From UBA7937 sp034419095 (lineage in GTDB: Bacteria; Chloroflexota; Anaerolineae; UBA7937): 64,000 nucleotides of DNA. Below are positions 16,439 to 26,500 of the stretch, piece by piece (position 1 is the stretch's first letter; every line of letters starts with the position of its first letter). Made by a program: the position numbers and the translations under genes. Under the pieces are notes generated by a model, which searched no databases, had not been told where the DNA came from, and saw only the letters and a list, made by a program, of their open reading frames with translations. The DNA is taken from the NCBI GenBank assembly GCA_034419095.1, contig DAOULQ010000005.1, forward strand, positions 18,308-82,307, given 5' to 3'.

Positions 16439-19400
16439 TCATGATCGTTTGGCTTCAGGGAAGACGACATACGTGCCATCCTCGACTATCCTTCCATCAT
16501 TGAGTAGCTCCATGACAATATGGTCTACAACAGCGTTCATGTCACTCGTAGTACGCTTGAACCCAAATAGTTTGCATACTTCATTCGGAATCATTTCGCG
16601 CTGTATCCCATAAGAGGCTCCGACAACCTTCGATATCGCTAATTCAATCTCTTCTGGCGCTATCAAGCGAATATGTCGTGATGCATTGGGCAGGCCTGAT
16701 CTTGAACGAAGCTTCGGCTGCTTCATACCCGGTCGCCAGAGGAACGGTCCCCTTCCAATTACGAAACCCTCATCAATAGCAGCTCTCAAACCCAGCTCAA
16801 AGGTTGTCCGAATTCGCCTTCCAATTCGCTTAACCCCTGCGCAGTTCGCAATCCGTCTGGCCACTTCGTCCTGGTGAACAGGGCTTTCAGTATCAACCAC
16901 GTCTTTGATCCAAGCGGCCATTCGGCGCCGCGAAACTTCATGCAACTGCTCTCTGTAGTATAAGGTAATGTTCGGCTTCGCTGTCTTGTATGGCTCAGAA
17001 TCAAGGGCAGGTCTTTTGGCCATTCCTGGCTTGTGCCTCTCGATTGGTGGTGCTCGTTGAACGTGACTGTGTGGCGAACTCATTTCGGACTGCGCCTCAG
17101 ATGCGCGGTGTCCCTTGGCTGCCTCAATGCCTTTTTCTAGTCGCTGCATCTCTCGTCCAGGATTGCGAAACCAATCCGTGCTCCAAATTCGATGAATCTG
17201 CCAGCCTAAGTTTTCTAGCACTTCTTGTCGTAGACGATCTCGATCTCGGGCTGACCTTGCGCTGTGGTAGGTTGCGCCATCGCATTCAATGCCAAGCAAG
17301 TACCTTCCCGGTTGGTCCTCATCAACAATCGCGAGATCAATGAAGAACCCTCCGGTTCCAACCTGATGTTCCACTCGATGGCCCAATTGCCTTAGTCTGG
17401 CTGAGACAGCTTCTTCAAACGGGGATTCGACCTCTCCTCCAGAAGGTATAGGAATATCAAGATAACCTGTGTCGGCGTATTTCAGGAATCTCTTCAAGAC
17501 TTCAACACCTCTAGCTCTTGTCTTACCTAGGTCTATGTCGTCGGCCTTTAGATTCGTGAATACTTCGCATCGCTTTCGAGCCCTTGTGATTAGGACGTTT
17601 AGTCGACGTTCTCCCCCCTCATGATTCAGCGGACCGAAATTCATGCTCACTCGACCGTCGCTAGTTCGTCCATAGCCCACACTTATGAAAATCACGTCAC
17701 GCTCATCACCCTGAACGTTTTCTAGATTCTTGACGAAGAACGGCTCTTCCGGATGGCTACGGAAGAATTCCTCGCAGGATACATCCTGGCGCCGACCTAT
17801 CTCAAGTTGGTCCCGAATAGCCTCTGTTTGGCTAATACTAAAAGCAGCTACTCCTAACGTAAGGTCAGGGGAGGTTTTTGCGTGGCGCATGATCGCCTCG
17901 GCAACCTTCTTGGCTTCTCCTAGATTTTTGCGACTCTTTCCTCGGTCATACTCCGTATTAGGCAGATAATGATAGAAAAGCCCCACTTCTCTCTTGCCCT
18001 TGTCAGGACTAGGGAATACAACTAACTTGTTGTGATAAAACTCGTAGTTGGAAACGGTAATCAAGGATTCATGTTGGCTCCTGTAGTGCCAACGAAGCAT
18101 TCTTTGAGGGATTCCTTGAGCGACAGATAGACCCAATATGCTCTCAAGGTTGACTGGTTCGCTCTCAGAGTAATCCTCATCCACATCGATCACAGTTTCA
18201 AAAAAAGGTGTCGGAGGGAGTTGGCGATCATCTCCAACAACCACCACCTGCGTTCCTCTCAAGATCGCGCCAAACGCATCAACAGGTTTCACCTGACTCG
18301 CCTCGTCAAAGATGACCATATCGAAATCTACTGTGTCGGGGGGCAAGAACTTGGCAATCGAAAGTGGGCTCATCATAAAGACCGGCTTCACGACTTGGAT
18401 GACGTTCCCGGCCTCCTGCATCAGTTTCCTGATCGGTCTATGACGCCGTTTCTTTGCGAACTCATAATACAGGACACCAAGCTGACCACTAGCTCGATGT
18501 TTGGGTAAGGTCTTCCAATGGTCATAGGCTAGTTGAACACGATTCTGGTCTAGTAATCTCGTATCCAATTCGCAAAACTTCCTCATGGAGAGTTCATGGA
18601 TTTCACCATCGAAATCCCGCAATATCGGACGCTCTACCCATGCTCTTTCAAGCAACATGCTTAACCATGTATGTTGGAGGAGATCAACAAGGTGGCGGTG
18701 TGCAAGCGGCCATGAAAGTGAGGTTTCTACAACGCTCTCAAGACCTGTCTCATCTAATTGGCGTGCTAGGCCCCTCAGCGCTATGATTTCTTGTAAACGG
18801 TCTAGCTCATTTAGCCAGTTCTTGAGATGGTTGTCCTGCTCCTTCAAAGGAAGGTCGATGAGCGTCTTGCCCTCTCCAAATCTCATCGACTGATCAAGTT
18901 CAAGGCTTTCGATTGCTTCTTGAGTTGCATTCTCGTGCCCTGCAAGCTTGCTTCTCAATTGAGCGTTCTCTTGTTCAAGGACCGATGAGCCGGCCAAGGT
19001 GGCGACGAAGTCTACAATCTGAGTTGGCAGTTCGCCTTCATTGATCTTCCTGTGCAATCCTGCAAGCCAACTCGAAATGCCAATTAACTCTTCCCAGTTT
19101 GATTGGACGCCTCGCCATCTTGCACCAAAGAGATCGCTTGCTTCTTCATTGAAATCTTCTACAGTAGGGGTTAACCTATTGACTTCGAGGATTGCATCAA
19201 GAATCTCAAGCTGGCGGTCGCTGGACTTCGGCAGATCCTTCGTGCAAAGATCGGCCAGTCTTGTCTTAGCTTCCCGGTAACTCCTCGATAGTGTGCGCCA
19301 CCACTTTGGCCCATAATGAGCAATCAAGCCACGGAGCTCCAGGACGTCCTCATCCCATGACTCATCTCTTACGATCTTGTCGTACACGTCGTGCAGGCAC

Positions 19401-21226
19401 TTGATCCTGTGGCCAGCTTCTAGGGTCCTCTCAATTTCACTCGCTTTTGCTCCCCAGACTTCTGAATCAACTTTCACCCTCTCCAAATTCGGGGCACTCA
19501 AGACAAAATGCGACGTCTCTAGCATAGTCTTGATCTCAGCTGTTGATGCTGCCTCAGGCAGAAGCAGGAGTTCAGAGACTTCTCTCGAATTGTATCGAAG
19601 ATCATCAAGTGATTGTACTGCATTTGATAACTGCTCTCGAATATGATCCTTCTTGGCCGGAAGGAGGATAGAAACTTGACTTCCCCAAAAAGGGTGGTCA
19701 ACAGGTCGTCCGATTTTGTTTATGAAAAGCTGAAGCTCCTCGACCAAGGACAGATTCTCATGGACTTCTTCACTTGTCCAAGTATCCACCGCGCTTATCT
19801 CGAGCTTAGGGAGTTCTATCCCGGAAAGAATCTCTTTGATTTGGATTAGACGACCATATACTTCATAGGGTGTTAATCTACTATCGCCAATCTCTGCATT
19901 TACCGCTTTGCTATAGCCATTCAACCTGGCCTGATGCCGTATCAACTGCTTTGTGTCAACAGGCGCGCCAAGCTTGGGTTGACCCAGTTCTAAGGATCGC
20001 TTCAGTTCATCTAGCACGATTCTTTTCTTTGTCTTTTGGCTATGCAGTTCTAGGCATGCGTCTCCGAGGCCTACTTGATCCAACCGACGCTTGACTACTT
20101 CAAGTGCTGCCATTTTCTCTGACACAAACAGGACGGTTTTCTCATGACCAATCGCTTCCGCGATTAGGTTGGTTATCGTCTGCGATTTTCCTGTGCCTGG
20201 CGGGCCTTGGATGACCAAATTCCGCCCCTTATTGACTTCGAGAATGGCCAGTATCTGCGAGCTATCCGCATCGACAACATGATGGATTTCTTCTGGAGAG
20301 ACGTGCGTATCGATCTCGATTTCATCATTGAATTCCAGCCTGGATCCATCGAACCCATCAAGTGATAGTAGGCTGCGTAGAATTGGATGTCTTTCTGGCC
20401 TTGATTCCTCTGACCAATTGTTCGAATCAAGATCGTTGAACATCAAGAACTTGCCAAAGGAGAAGAAGCCCAGGGCAACCGCCTTCGTATCCACTTCCCA
20501 TCTTGGATAATCCCCAATCGCCTTTGATATCTCTTGAAAATATGAATTGATGTCGATGTCCTCCGCCTCAGGGAATTCCGGGAGCTTGATCCCAAAATCC
20601 GATTGGAGTTTCGCTCGTAGCGATAGATTCTCGTCAATATCGTCCCCCGAATACCGAACGCGAAATCTCGACCGCACGTTCGATCGGCTAGGCTCAACAG
20701 GGACAAGGATAAGCGGGGCCTTGCGGACATCATCGCTTGATGGAGACTCATACCAATGAAGCATGCCAAGAGCCAGGAATAGTATGTTCACACCCTGCTC
20801 TTCTATATAAGTGCGCGCGGCGTAGTACGTATTCAGTAGACGTCTTTGAAGTGCTTGCGATATATACGGGCTTTGTAGCTTATTATCCATGTGTCGAAGG
20901 GCAATTCCGTTCTCATCTTCCTCCGGCTGTCCCAAACCTTCGATGATGATGTCTTGCTCCTCTCGAAACAGGGCCTGTTGATTACCCTTCTCTTGTTCTT
21001 CCTCAGGGATCGACAAGAAGGACATTGAACGTCCTTCATTCACCAGAATCCGAAATACTTCGGTGGGAAGCTCATCGATAATTTCAACACCTTTCGTCTT
21101 CAGCGGCCTATAGTTCAGGAGCTTGTTCCGAAGGCTGAGATCGAGAAGGTCTTTGCGTGCGTCATCGAGCGTTGCTCTAACAGGATCTTCGGTTTCCTCG
21201 ATTGTGGGTATCTCTTGCTTCTGCAT
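16439..21226 (-). CDS. DUF4011 / SF1 helicase / Vsr-like nuclease fusion
   Basis: 1595 residues. N-terminal DUF4011-type region (DDARKDLLDLSLRNKLLNYR at about 21-40), Walker A GPPGTGKS (341-348), Walker B/DEAD-like FDEAS (about 973-977) and VVGDDRQLPP (about 996-1005), and a C-terminal SF1 core with ENVQGDERDVIFIS and LITRAR. A Vsr/DUF559-like endonuclease follows (SPFEEAVSARLRQLGHRVEH, IDLAIVD, IECDGATYH), then a DUF3320-like C-terminus. This single-gene architecture recurs in defence-island surveys and is thought to act on invading DNA; that role is inferred here. The gene is alone between repeat-bearing intergenic regions, and all helicase and nuclease motifs look intact. Confidence 0.85.
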   Translation of the reverse strand: MQKQEIPTIEETEDPVRATLDDARKDLLDLSLRNKLLNYRPLKTKGVEIIDELPTEVFRILVNEGRSMSFLSIPEEEQEKGNQQALFREEQDIIIEGLGQPEEDENGIALRHMDNKLQSPYISQALQRRLLNTYYAARTYIEEQGVNILFLALGMLHWYESPSSDDVRKAPLILVPVEPSRSNVRSRFRVRYSGDDIDENLSLRAKLQSDFGIKLPEFPEAEDIDINSYFQEISKAIGDYPRWEVDTKAVALGFFSFGKFLMFNDLDSNNWSEESRPERHPILRSLLSLDGFDGSRLEFNDEIEIDTHVSPEEIHHVVDADSSQILAILEVNKGRNLVIQGPPGTGKSQTITNLIAEAIGHEKTVLFVSEKMAALEVVKRRLDQVGLGDACLELHSQKTKKRIVLDELKRSLELGQPKLGAPVDTKQLIRHQARLNGYSKAVNAEIGDSRLTPYEVYGRLIQIKEILSGIELPKLEISAVDTWTSEEVHENLSLVEELQLFINKIGRPVDHPFWGSQVSILLPAKKDHIREQLSNAVQSLDDLRYNSREVSELLLLPEAASTAEIKTMLETSHFVLSAPNLERVKVDSEVWGAKASEIERTLEAGHRIKCLHDVYDKIVRDESWDEDVLELRGLIAHYGPKWWRTLSRSYREAKTRLADLCTKDLPKSSDRQLEILDAILEVNRLTPTVEDFNEEASDLFGARWRGVQSNWEELIGISSWLAGLHRKINEGELPTQIVDFVATLAGSSVLEQENAQLRSKLAGHENATQEAIESLELDQSMRFGEGKTLIDLPLKEQDNHLKNWLNELDRLQEIIALRGLARQLDETGLESVVETSLSWPLAHRHLVDLLQHTWLSMLLERAWVERPILRDFDGEIHELSMRKFCELDTRLLDQNRVQLAYDHWKTLPKHRASGQLGVLYYEFAKKRRHRPIRKLMQEAGNVIQVVKPVFMMSPLSIAKFLPPDTVDFDMVIFDEASQVKPVDAFGAILRGTQVVVVGDDRQLPPTPFFETVIDVDEDYSESEPVNLESILGLSVAQGIPQRMLRWHYRSQHESLITVSNYEFYHNKLVVFPSPDKGKREVGLFYHYLPNTEYDRGKSRKNLGEAKKVAEAIMRHAKTSPDLTLGVAAFSISQTEAIRDQLEIGRRQDVSCEEFFRSHPEEPFFVKNLENVQGDERDVIFISVGYGRTSDGRVSMNFGPLNHEGGERRLNVLITRARKRCEVFTNLKADDIDLGKTRARGVEVLKRFLKYADTGYLDIPIPSGGEVESPFEEAVSARLRQLGHRVEHQVGTGGFFIDLAIVDEDQPGRYLLGIECDGATYHSARSARDRDRLRQEVLENLGWQIHRIWSTDWFRNPGREMQRLEKGIEAAKGHRASEAQSEMSSPHSHVQRAPPIERHKPGMAKRPALDSEPYKTAKPNITLYYREQLHEVSRRRMAAWIKDVVDTESPVHQDEVARRIANCAGVKRIGRRIRTTFELGLRAAIDEGFVIGRGPFLWRPGMKQPKLRSRSGLPNASRHIRLIAPEEIELAISKVVGASYGIQREMIPNEVCKLFGFKRTTSDMNAVVDHIVMELLNDGRIVEDGTYVVFPEAKRS

Positions 21227-21353
21227 TGGCTTGGTCCCTGTTGTTACGTTCTCACTATTGCACCCATCTTTGAGCCTGCAACCATGACAGCATACCGAGT
21301 AGTTGAGTGCACTCGATAAGCCATAGATACAATGCGAAGCGAATGCCGCCTAA

Positions 21354-21539
21354 CTATTCGTGCTGCCGAACCCTTTCGGCCTGGCCGCTCAGTCTTGGTA
21401 GATGGAAGAGTTCCAGCACAGCACCCTCACCGGGGTGCATTGTTTCCACATTTTGCTCATAGAAGCCAAACTCTGAACTCAAACACAAGGCCGACCCCCT
21501 CCTAGCATTGGCCAGGCAGACAGTCGGCTTCACATTCAC
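21354..21539 (-). CDS. Small unknown protein ahead of the helicase gene
   Basis: 61 residues from a GTG at 21539 with a strong GGAGGTG site five bases upstream. The start is chosen from that site. It contains the segment FGFYEQNVETMHPGEGAVLE; no domain is recognised. It ends 127 bp before the helicase start on the same strand, so it could be its leader gene or antitoxin-like companion, or a chance frame. Confidence 0.4.
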   Translation of the reverse strand: MNVKPTVCLANARRGSALCLSSEFGFYEQNVETMHPGEGAVLELFHLPRLSGQAERVRQHE

Positions 21540-21739
21540 GCTATCACCTCCCACAACGCTCTATTGCGATGATCCTGCGATGTGAGTGCTTGCCAGGTCT
21601 TCTCTTCCCATTCTACCATAGCCGCAGGGGCAAATCAATGGGCATAGAACGGTAAGACGCCCTTCCATCCCCTCTGGAACGCGTGAGCGACCAGCCACAC
21701 CACGCCGCGCCCTCTCCACACCCTACCGCTCGCCTCTCA

Positions 21740-21790
21740 CCAAACCACTTACTGTCTATTGACGCCTATGCTCCCTTCCCGACTCAACTA
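21740..21790 (-). repeat. Leader-like intergenic repeat, copy upstream of the small gene and helicase
   Basis: CCAAACCACTTACTG followed by GCTCCCTTCCCGA matches 7021-7070. It lies between the PIN gene stop and the next minus-strand start. The rest of 21540-21867 has no supported gene. Confidence 0.6.
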
Positions 21791-21867
21791 CGACCCCAAG
21801 GATGCACACTGATCGCAATCGCTTGATTTCAGAAGATCCTCATGTGTTCTGTGTTCTTGTCCAGTTG

Positions 21868-22962
21868 TTACTCGAGCTTCTTGCCGATGGATACGAAGTC
21901 AACCGACGTTACTTCGCTCGTAGCCGGGTCAAAGGTCATCTCTACTTCCATGTCGAGCCATCTTGAGGTACGCACTTCAACATGGTAGCGATCCCAATCA
22001 TGATCTGGGACCTCAGGAGCGTCCCGGCCCCTCATTGCATAGTAGTCCGCTCTTGAAACAAGAACGGAGAACTCACATTCTACAGGCACCAGAACATAAA
22101 GTAGGAACTCGCCGGAATGAAGCTCGCGGACATCCAATACATGGGGGGGCTCTGAGTCTGAAACGCCTGCTAGACGCAATCTCTCGAATGTCGAAGGAAA
22201 TCCCAGTTTAGCGGGGTCCCAGCGGGCATCACTCATAGCGTAAGGCAAGCGGCTAACGACGACAGCCACTTCTTTCCACAGATCAAGTCCAGGATATCGG
22301 CCGCCCGCAATCCGCTGGCGTATGTCCTCCAGAGCCTCCATCGTAGGTTTGATATGTTCGTCCACGAATTCCCTTAGGCTGCCAAACAGAACAATTCGAC
22401 CAGATTGGATGCCTCTCACCTCCATGTCGGCAACCAAGTCGGGATGGAGATTGCCCTCGTCATCGCAGAAGTCCTGCCTGTTTGCGGAAATGAACCCGAT
22501 GTCCTGGCCCGGCCTGGCACCGAGATCGATGACATTTTCCCAGATTAGAGCGTCTCGATAGCCCGCGTCGCCTCGTGAGAAGGGCTTCCTTCGATTTAGT
22601 GCGCGCTTAACAATCTCTTCGTGGGGGATACTGGGGTAGTCCATAATAGTCGCTCCAGCCTGTGCAAATCGAGACGGCAACATTTGGCTGTAGTCTTCGA
22701 CCAGACTATCAATGTCGGCATCGGTGAGAGGGGATTCGATCTCCGTACCGCTGAGTCTTCGAGCCTTGTCGAGCGACCCTTCGATTCTGCGCTGGCAATC
22801 ACGTAGCCTCTCTGCGTACTTGTTCGTAGTCTCATCGATGACAAGTTTTGGGATGTGGAGCGAGTGATCGGCCCGAGGCAGGCCATCGAACAACACCCGA
22901 AATGGGCTACCAGACATTGGGAAGTCTTGGCATATAATATTGGTGTCGAGGACTATTCGCAT
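21868..22962 (-). CDS. PIN-domain protein (DUF4935-like)
   Basis: 364 residues. The N-terminus MRIVLDTNIIC carries the first PIN aspartate; the later segment FSRGDAGYRDALIWENV and GQDIGFISANRQDF supply the remaining acidic residues and the last strand. PIN domains of this kind are metal-dependent ribonucleases. The C-terminal 180 residues are not recognised. AGGAG precedes the ATG at 22962. The gene lies between RecD2 and the DUF4011 helicase in a block of nucleic-acid enzymes, and has its own copy of the GGGAAGGGA leader repeat upstream, which suggests a separate defence cassette. It is too long for a VapC toxin and no antitoxin is adjacent. Confidence 0.75.
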   Translation of the reverse strand: MRIVLDTNIICQDFPMSGSPFRVLFDGLPRADHSLHIPKLVIDETTNKYAERLRDCQRRIEGSLDKARRLSGTEIESPLTDADIDSLVEDYSQMLPSRFAQAGATIMDYPSIPHEEIVKRALNRRKPFSRGDAGYRDALIWENVIDLGARPGQDIGFISANRQDFCDDEGNLHPDLVADMEVRGIQSGRIVLFGSLREFVDEHIKPTMEALEDIRQRIAGGRYPGLDLWKEVAVVVSRLPYAMSDARWDPAKLGFPSTFERLRLAGVSDSEPPHVLDVRELHSGEFLLYVLVPVECEFSVLVSRADYYAMRGRDAPEVPDHDWDRYHVEVRTSRWLDMEVEMTFDPATSEVTSVDFVSIGKKLE

Positions 22963-23332
22963 GATCTCCTCTTGAGCTACCCTGGCCTATACCTTCTCAC
23001 CTATGGTCCCTTCCCGAATAGAGTACCACTCCTATCATCAACACAACGGGCTCGCCCGCCAGGTGGGCAGACAAGCCCATGTATCCGTTGCGATTGCCAG
23101 GTATCTGCTGCAACCCCTGGCCTTGGCCTCGAAGGCTAGGTGCAAGCCACGAGGCTTTTTCTATTCTTTTCCGCAACCATTCTAGCGTGGCTTTCAAGCG
23201 ATGTCAACAGTGCAGCAGCGCCGAATGACCAACGGAAGGGCTACCACTCTCACCACCCGCGAGGCCGTTTTCGCCGTCCAGAGGCGGCCCTTACCTCAAC
23301 GAAGTTCTGCCGCCAACGAAGAACCCAATCCC
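22963..23332. other. Intergenic stretch with third leader-like repeat
   Basis: 23001-23023 repeats the core CCCTTCCCGAATAGA upstream of the PIN gene. A weak stem AAGCC-ACGA-GGCTT followed by T's lies at about 23149-23166 (plus reading). Nothing else is supported. Confidence 0.45.
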
Positions 23333-25549
23333 TCAGACAGTTCTGATGTTGGAGCTCTTTTCCGTAGATGATCGGCTAGCTACCTTCTGCCTCAGATAAG
23401 TATACCTACGTTGAACCTCATTGTTCCTCACCGCAATGGCGATGGCCTTCTTCGTCCCCACGAGCACCGCCAGCTTCTTTGCTCTGGTTATGGCCGTATA
23501 CAGTAGGTTCCTCTGCAGCATCACGTAGTGCTGAGTCAGAATGGGGACCACCACGGCTGGATACTCGTTGCCCTGGGATTTGTGGATGGAGATAGCGTAG
23601 GCCAACACCAGGTCATCGAACTCGCTCCAATCGTAGCCGATCCGCCTGCCATCGAACTCCACCCACATCTGTTGGACTTCCAGATCAACTTGGGCTATTC
23701 TACCGATCTCGCCGTTGAAGACCTCCTTCTCATAATTGTTGCGTATCTGCATCACCTTGTCTCCGAGCCTGAACCTTCTCCCTCCTCTGACCATCTCCTC
23801 CCCAGCCGGATTGAGCAGGTTCTGAAGCTCCCTGTTCAGATTGCCCACGCCAACCACCCCTCTGTGCATGGGAGTGATCACCTGGATCTCATCCAGAGGG
23901 TTTAGGCCGAAAGCCTCAGGTATCCTCTCGGCGCAGAGTTGTTTGATGGTTTTCAAGGCCATCTCTGGATCTTCCCTCTCGATGAAGTAGAAGTCCGATA
24001 GCCCTTCACCTGCACGATCGGTTCGTGGGAACTCTCCTCTGTTGACCCGGTGGGCGTTGACGACCAGCAGGCTCTTTTGAGCTTGCCTGAAGATCTCGGT
24101 CAGCCTAACCGTCTCCACGGTGCCCGACTCGATGATATCCCTGAGGACGTTGCCCGGCCCCACCGAGGGAAGCTGATCCACGTCGCCCACCAACACCAGC
24201 GTCGCTGAGGGTGGTATCGCCTTCAGCAGGTGGTTCATGAGCAGGATATCCACCATGGAGGCCTCATCGATGACCACCAGGTCCGCCTGCAGGGGCTTCT
24301 TGTCGTTCCTCTTGAACTCGGCTTCGCGAGGGCTGTATTCCAATAGGCGGTGGATGGTCTTGGCCTCCCTACCCGTAACCTCCGCCAGCCTCTTGGCTGC
24401 CCTGGCGGTGGGAGAAGCCAGAACTATGCGTTGCCCCTTCTTCTCCAGTATCCGGATCAGGCTGTCCACCAGAGTCGTCTTGCCCGTGCCAGGCCCCCCG
24501 GTCAATACCAAGACCTTCCCCTCTATCGCCTTCCTGATCGCTTCCTTCTGCATCTCAGCCAGCTCGACCTCAGTCTGCTCCTGGACCCACTCGATGGAGG
24601 CTTCAACATCGATCTGCAAGAGCTGCTTTGGCCATCTAAGGAGGTCCCGTAGTCTGCTCGCTGTGTTCTCTTCTGCCACACGCAAGGGCGTGAGATACAC
24701 AACCTTGGCACCCTTCCACTCCTCGATCGTCACCTTCTCCTGGCGGGCGAGAGAGTCCAACGCACCTTCCAAGATCCCCCTCTCTATCTCCAAGGTCCTC
24801 GTTGTCTTCTCCAGCAACTGATCCTGGGGGTAGCAAACGTGCCCTTCGTCGACCAACTGACTCAGGGAGTAGAGCAGGCCAGCCTCAGCCCTGATCCGGG
24901 AGTGGGGATCGATCCCCATGTTCTGAGCGATCCTGTCGGCGGTCTTGAACCCTATGCCAGATATCTCCGTTGCCAGGCGGTATGGGTTCTCCTTGACGAC
25001 GACAATCGCCTGGTTACTGTAGCGCTTGTAGATCTTCACCGCATACGAGGTGTTCACCCCACAGCCCTGGAGGAAGATCAAAACTTGCCTGATCTCCTTC
25101 TGCTCCTCCCAGGCCCTGGTGATGCGCTCGCTCCTGATTGGGCCGATGCCGTCCACCTCCAGCAGCCGCTCAGGCTCCCCTTCGATGACGTCTAGAGTCT
25201 CTAGCCCAAAGCACTCCACCAGCCTCTTAGCCATGATGGGTCCGATGCCCCGGATCAGCCCTGAGCTGAGATACTTTTGGATCCCGGTGAGTGTGGCAGG
25301 CTGCATGGATAGCCAGCTCTCTACCCTGAACTGCTCCCCGAACTTCTTGTCGACCACCCACCTGCCTTCCAACCTCAAGCTCTCGCCAGGGTTGACCCCC
25401 GGCATGTGGCCCACCACTGTCACCAGATCCTTCTGTCCCTCCACCTGAAGTCTGGCCACGGTGAAGCCGTCTTCCTCGTTGAGGTACACTATCCTCTCCA
25501 GGACCCCTTGTACAGTTGATTGGTCTCTAGCTTGTGCCATATCTTGCAT
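23333..25549 (-). CDS. recD2: ATP-dependent 5'-3' DNA helicase RecD2
   Basis: 738 residues, the normal size. An N-terminal OB-like region (GVLERIVYLNEEDGFTVARL) and helix-hairpin-helix repeats (GLIRGIGPIMAKRLVECFG, VDGIGPIRSERI) precede an SF1B helicase core with Walker A GGPGTGKT, DEAS (VVIDEASMVD), GDVDQLPSVGPG and the C-terminal YAISIHKSQGNEYPAVV and LLYTAITRAK motifs. RecD2 unwinds DNA 5'-3' without RecBC and is linked to repair and recombination. Start ATG at 25549; an ATG three codons later is possible. It is the best-conserved housekeeping-type gene of the window. Confidence 0.95.
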   Translation of the reverse strand: MQDMAQARDQSTVQGVLERIVYLNEEDGFTVARLQVEGQKDLVTVVGHMPGVNPGESLRLEGRWVVDKKFGEQFRVESWLSMQPATLTGIQKYLSSGLIRGIGPIMAKRLVECFGLETLDVIEGEPERLLEVDGIGPIRSERITRAWEEQKEIRQVLIFLQGCGVNTSYAVKIYKRYSNQAIVVVKENPYRLATEISGIGFKTADRIAQNMGIDPHSRIRAEAGLLYSLSQLVDEGHVCYPQDQLLEKTTRTLEIERGILEGALDSLARQEKVTIEEWKGAKVVYLTPLRVAEENTASRLRDLLRWPKQLLQIDVEASIEWVQEQTEVELAEMQKEAIRKAIEGKVLVLTGGPGTGKTTLVDSLIRILEKKGQRIVLASPTARAAKRLAEVTGREAKTIHRLLEYSPREAEFKRNDKKPLQADLVVIDEASMVDILLMNHLLKAIPPSATLVLVGDVDQLPSVGPGNVLRDIIESGTVETVRLTEIFRQAQKSLLVVNAHRVNRGEFPRTDRAGEGLSDFYFIEREDPEMALKTIKQLCAERIPEAFGLNPLDEIQVITPMHRGVVGVGNLNRELQNLLNPAGEEMVRGGRRFRLGDKVMQIRNNYEKEVFNGEIGRIAQVDLEVQQMWVEFDGRRIGYDWSEFDDLVLAYAISIHKSQGNEYPAVVVPILTQHYVMLQRNLLYTAITRAKKLAVLVGTKKAIAIAVRNNEVQRRYTYLRQKVASRSSTEKSSNIRTV

Positions 25550-25678
25550 CTAGACGCTCTTGCCTCTTCCTTAGGACTTCACGCCTCACACCTACTGCTG
25601 GAGCTAGTACGAAAGCGAGTCCGATCTCCGTCTCCCTAGAAGCTCTTGGCCATTCACGCCGGAAACGATCGATCCCTC

Positions 25679-26329
25679 CTAAGACAGGTGCCACCTCTTC
25701 TCCTCTTCCTCCCGCTCGACATCGTCATCTACCCAGACCATCCAAGGTTTTCGCCCCGGAACCCTTCGCGCCCTGCCAGCACGATAACGAGGACAATCCC
25801 TTGGCCCATAGCAATGGGTCTCAAAGCGCCACCTCTTCTTGCCGGGGTTCCAAGGATCGAGGATGATCTCGGTGGCCATCACCAATCCAAAGGGACACTT
25901 TTGGCAAGAGGCCTTATAGGTCCTGGGATCAAGCCGGATATGTCCCCGCTTTCGATACTCCGGCAGCGGCGGCGCGATCCCTCCCTCCGGATGGGCTTCG
26001 GTCTCCTGCTCTGCTGGGCCGCGAGAGAGGAGTCGCAAACCGCTGACCTTGTAGTGGGTAGCCCACTCTTGCTTCGGATCTGGGACTGGAACCGCCCCGC
26101 CTTCGACACGGTCCCCGACGCGAAAGAGGTGCTTTCGGTAGATCTTGGGCCCGATGCCAACCCGCAACTCTGAACAGGGCAAATCCTCGACACTACCATC
26201 CAAGACCAAGGTGTATCCCAGATAGGCGTGGCTCACCTCATCGAAGGAGCGGATCAGGCGGATGCGAGCCTTCACCGCCAGGACTCTCCCCTCAAAGTGG
26301 ACCTTCTCACTGCTACGGGTTCGCGTCAC
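25679..26329 (-). CDS. Unknown protein with OB-like region and zinc-ribbon-like cysteines
   Basis: 216 residues from a GTG at 26329; sequence upstream of it does not look like protein. The first 110 residues alternate beta-type segments (VHFEGRVLAVKARIRL, YLGYTLVLDG) compatible with an OB fold. The C-terminal part has CQKC, then C and C about 30 residues later (HCYGPRDC), a possible zinc-binding group. It lies between RecD2 and the YhaM-like exonuclease on the same strand, so a nucleic-acid role is plausible but unproven. Confidence 0.6.
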   Translation of the reverse strand: MTRTRSSEKVHFEGRVLAVKARIRLIRSFDEVSHAYLGYTLVLDGSVEDLPCSELRVGIGPKIYRKHLFRVGDRVEGGAVPVPDPKQEWATHYKVSGLRLLSRGPAEQETEAHPEGGIAPPLPEYRKRGHIRLDPRTYKASCQKCPFGLVMATEIILDPWNPGKKRWRFETHCYGPRDCPRYRAGRARRVPGRKPWMVWVDDDVEREEEEKRWHLS

Positions 26330-26500
26330 AGCTCCCTCTCTCCCAGCGCAGCCGTCTTGCCCGATGGCTCCATCTGATCTATGATCCGAGAATAGCACCC
26401 TACGCGGTGCTTGGCCGCTTCTGCCATGCACCGAAAGGTCGGAGGCCTCAGCCCCTCTCCATCCGCCGCACTATGGACACCACACAGGCACGGGTGCTGT

